The notes below the pieces were generated by a model. It searched no databases, was not told the DNA's origin, and was given only the letters and a program-made list of their open reading frames with translations. From positions 1 to 6,156 of the forward strand of contig CALKUG010000302.1 of NCBI GenBank assembly GCA_937996765.1: a stretch of 6,156 bases of DNA, given 5' to 3'. The position numbers and the translations under genes are program-made. The stretch's first letter is position 1, and the number at the start of each line of letters is the position of its first letter. This stretch comes from an uncultured Ignavibacteria bacterium. Its GTDB lineage: Bacteria > Bacteroidota > Ignavibacteria > Ignavibacteriales > Ignavibacteriaceae. Below, piece by piece: positions 5,431 to 6,156 of the stretch.

Positions 5431-5452
5431 TTGGTAAATATCCTTGGTAAAT
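5431..5452 (+). repeat. Short direct repeat before the lipoprotein gene
   Basis: TTGGTAAAT occurs at 5431-5439 and again at 5444-5452, a 13-base period that ends nine bases before the proposed TTG start at 5462. The second copy starts with another in-frame TTG (5444). A tandem regulator site or a duplication are possible; nothing decides between them. Confidence 0.35.
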
Positions 5453-5461
5453 CTGCTTAAA

Positions 5462-6156
5462 TTGAATTTTATCCGGCCAATTAAATTAATAAGTGCTGCC
5501 CTGTTGTTTGCACTTGTTTTTGCAGGGTGTGAGCAACCAACCTTTACCGATCGCTTTAACGATTTTCTTCCCCCCGCCGTGCCCGATCGTATTGGTTTTA
5601 CCTATAATGCTGATGGTGAAATTGAACTGCGCTGGACTGAAAACAATGAACCCGATTTTAAATTTTACATAATACAAAAAAGCGTTGGCGACTCAGCTAA
5701 TTTTTTCATATTGGCTACCACCCGTTCTACCTATTTTTTTGACGATTCCCTCGATTATGCAACCACGTATTTCTATCGTGTGTTAGCTGTTGATAATTGG
5801 GGCGATACTTCCAAACCTACGGCAATTGCTTCGGCTACTCCAAAAAATATTTACAGACCTGCTCGCCCCTACGATGTTAATGTTTTTGCGTATAATGATG
5901 CAAATGGCATGGGCACACAAATTTCCTGGCGTTTTTTCCAAGAATCAGATATAAAGCATTTTCAAATTCACCGCTCTTTGAATCCGGGTTTTACTCCCGA
6001 TTCAACTACGCTTATTTCTACATCAGCTGCCTCACCGTTTCGTGATACGAGTATTACATCATTGCTAAACAAAGATCTGTATTACAAATTAGTAACCGAG
6101 GATAAAGGAGGATTGCTTTCCAACCCCACTTTCGAATCAGGCGACCGCGTGCTCCC
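5462..6156 (+). CDS. Lipoprotein with fibronectin type III domains (3' end outside window)
   Basis: The open frame runs off the window after about 231 residues without a stop. The N-terminus (MNFIRPIKLISAALLFALVF-AGC, shown in two parts) is a lipoprotein signal peptide with lipobox FAGC and lipidated Cys23. The mature protein has a first FN3-like domain (about 38-127), with IELRW at 54-58, FYIIQKS, and YFYRVLAVDNWGDTS at 103-117. A second lies at about 133-231, with ISW at 154-156, DIKHFQIHRS and LYYKLVTEDKGG. Both carry the usual Trp and YxYRVxAVD-type strands. The start is TTG at 5462, or TTG at 5444 in the same frame; an upstream stop lies at 5435-5437 and there is no ATG nearby and no clear Shine-Dalgarno. 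It probably sits in the inner or outer membrane with FN3 domains outside. A binding or scaffold role is typical for FN3 lipoproteins but is inferred. Confidence 0.8.
   Translation, partial: MNFIRPIKLISAALLFALVFAGCEQPTFTDRFNDFLPPAVPDRIGFTYNADGEIELRWTENNEPDFKFYIIQKSVGDSANFFILATTRSTYFFDDSLDYATTYFYRVLAVDNWGDTSKPTAIASATPKNIYRPARPYDVNVFAYNDANGMGTQISWRFFQESDIKHFQIHRSLNPGFTPDSTTLISTSAASPFRDTSITSLLNKDLYYKLVTEDKGGLLSNPTFESGDRVL

Noticed and set aside
5486..5677. Minus-strand open frame of 63 codons
   Set aside because: It lies opposite the lipoprotein signal peptide and first FN3 domain, which have strong family features; the minus-strand product has none.
1..6156. Mobile element, CRISPR array, toxin-antitoxin or defence system
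   Set aside because: No transposase or integrase, no spaced repeats, and no target-site duplications next to the tRNA were seen. Every long open frame is accounted for by the genes listed or is their shadow.

Overview
The window reads as an ordinary chromosomal stretch of an AT-rich bacterium from the Bacteroidota/Chlorobiota/Ignavibacteriota assemblage. Four things point there: Bacteroidota-type promoters (TTTG, 19 bases, TAnnTTTG) before two transcription units, a tRNA gene without an encoded CCA end, the character of the proteins (ECF sigma factor, SecG, S21 and PBP4 variants), and a C-terminal gene for an FN3 lipoprotein. An Ignavibacteria- or Kapabacteria-like host is my best guess from protein character only; no database was searched.

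Layout. Positions 105-942 hold an ECF sigma factor gene overlapping a small putative anti-sigma gene. Positions 943-1157 are non-coding as far as I can tell and contain a 21-base inverted repeat. Positions 1158-1658 encode an unrecognised exported protein, closed by an intrinsic terminator. Positions 1822-2424 form a probable two-gene operon: a zinc-ribbon plus Tudor-like-domain protein followed by rpsU (ribosomal protein S21). It has its own promoter and terminator. Next comes a minus-strand LOG-family (TIGR00730-type) gene with its own terminator, convergent with rpsU. Divergent from it is a plus-strand PBP4-type D-Ala-D-Ala carboxypeptidase gene (dacB), whose 3' end overlaps by 11 bases the convergent secG gene. 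A tRNA gene with a CAT anticodon and a tight promoter/terminator pair follows. The window ends inside a lipoprotein gene with fibronectin type III domains.

Functionally the genes are a mix of housekeeping roles: transcription control (sigma/anti-sigma and possibly the zinc-ribbon protein), translation (S21, tRNA), protein export (SecG), peptidoglycan maturation (PBP4) and cell-surface proteins. I found no mobile element, CRISPR array, toxin-antitoxin pair or defence island. The features most worth a second look are the zinc-ribbon/Tudor protein upstream of rpsU, the PBP4 that seems to lack the usual extra domain between its SxxK and SxN motifs, the zinc-less soluble anti-sigma candidate, and the strong Shine-Dalgarno of rpsU sitting in the loop of a potential hairpin.
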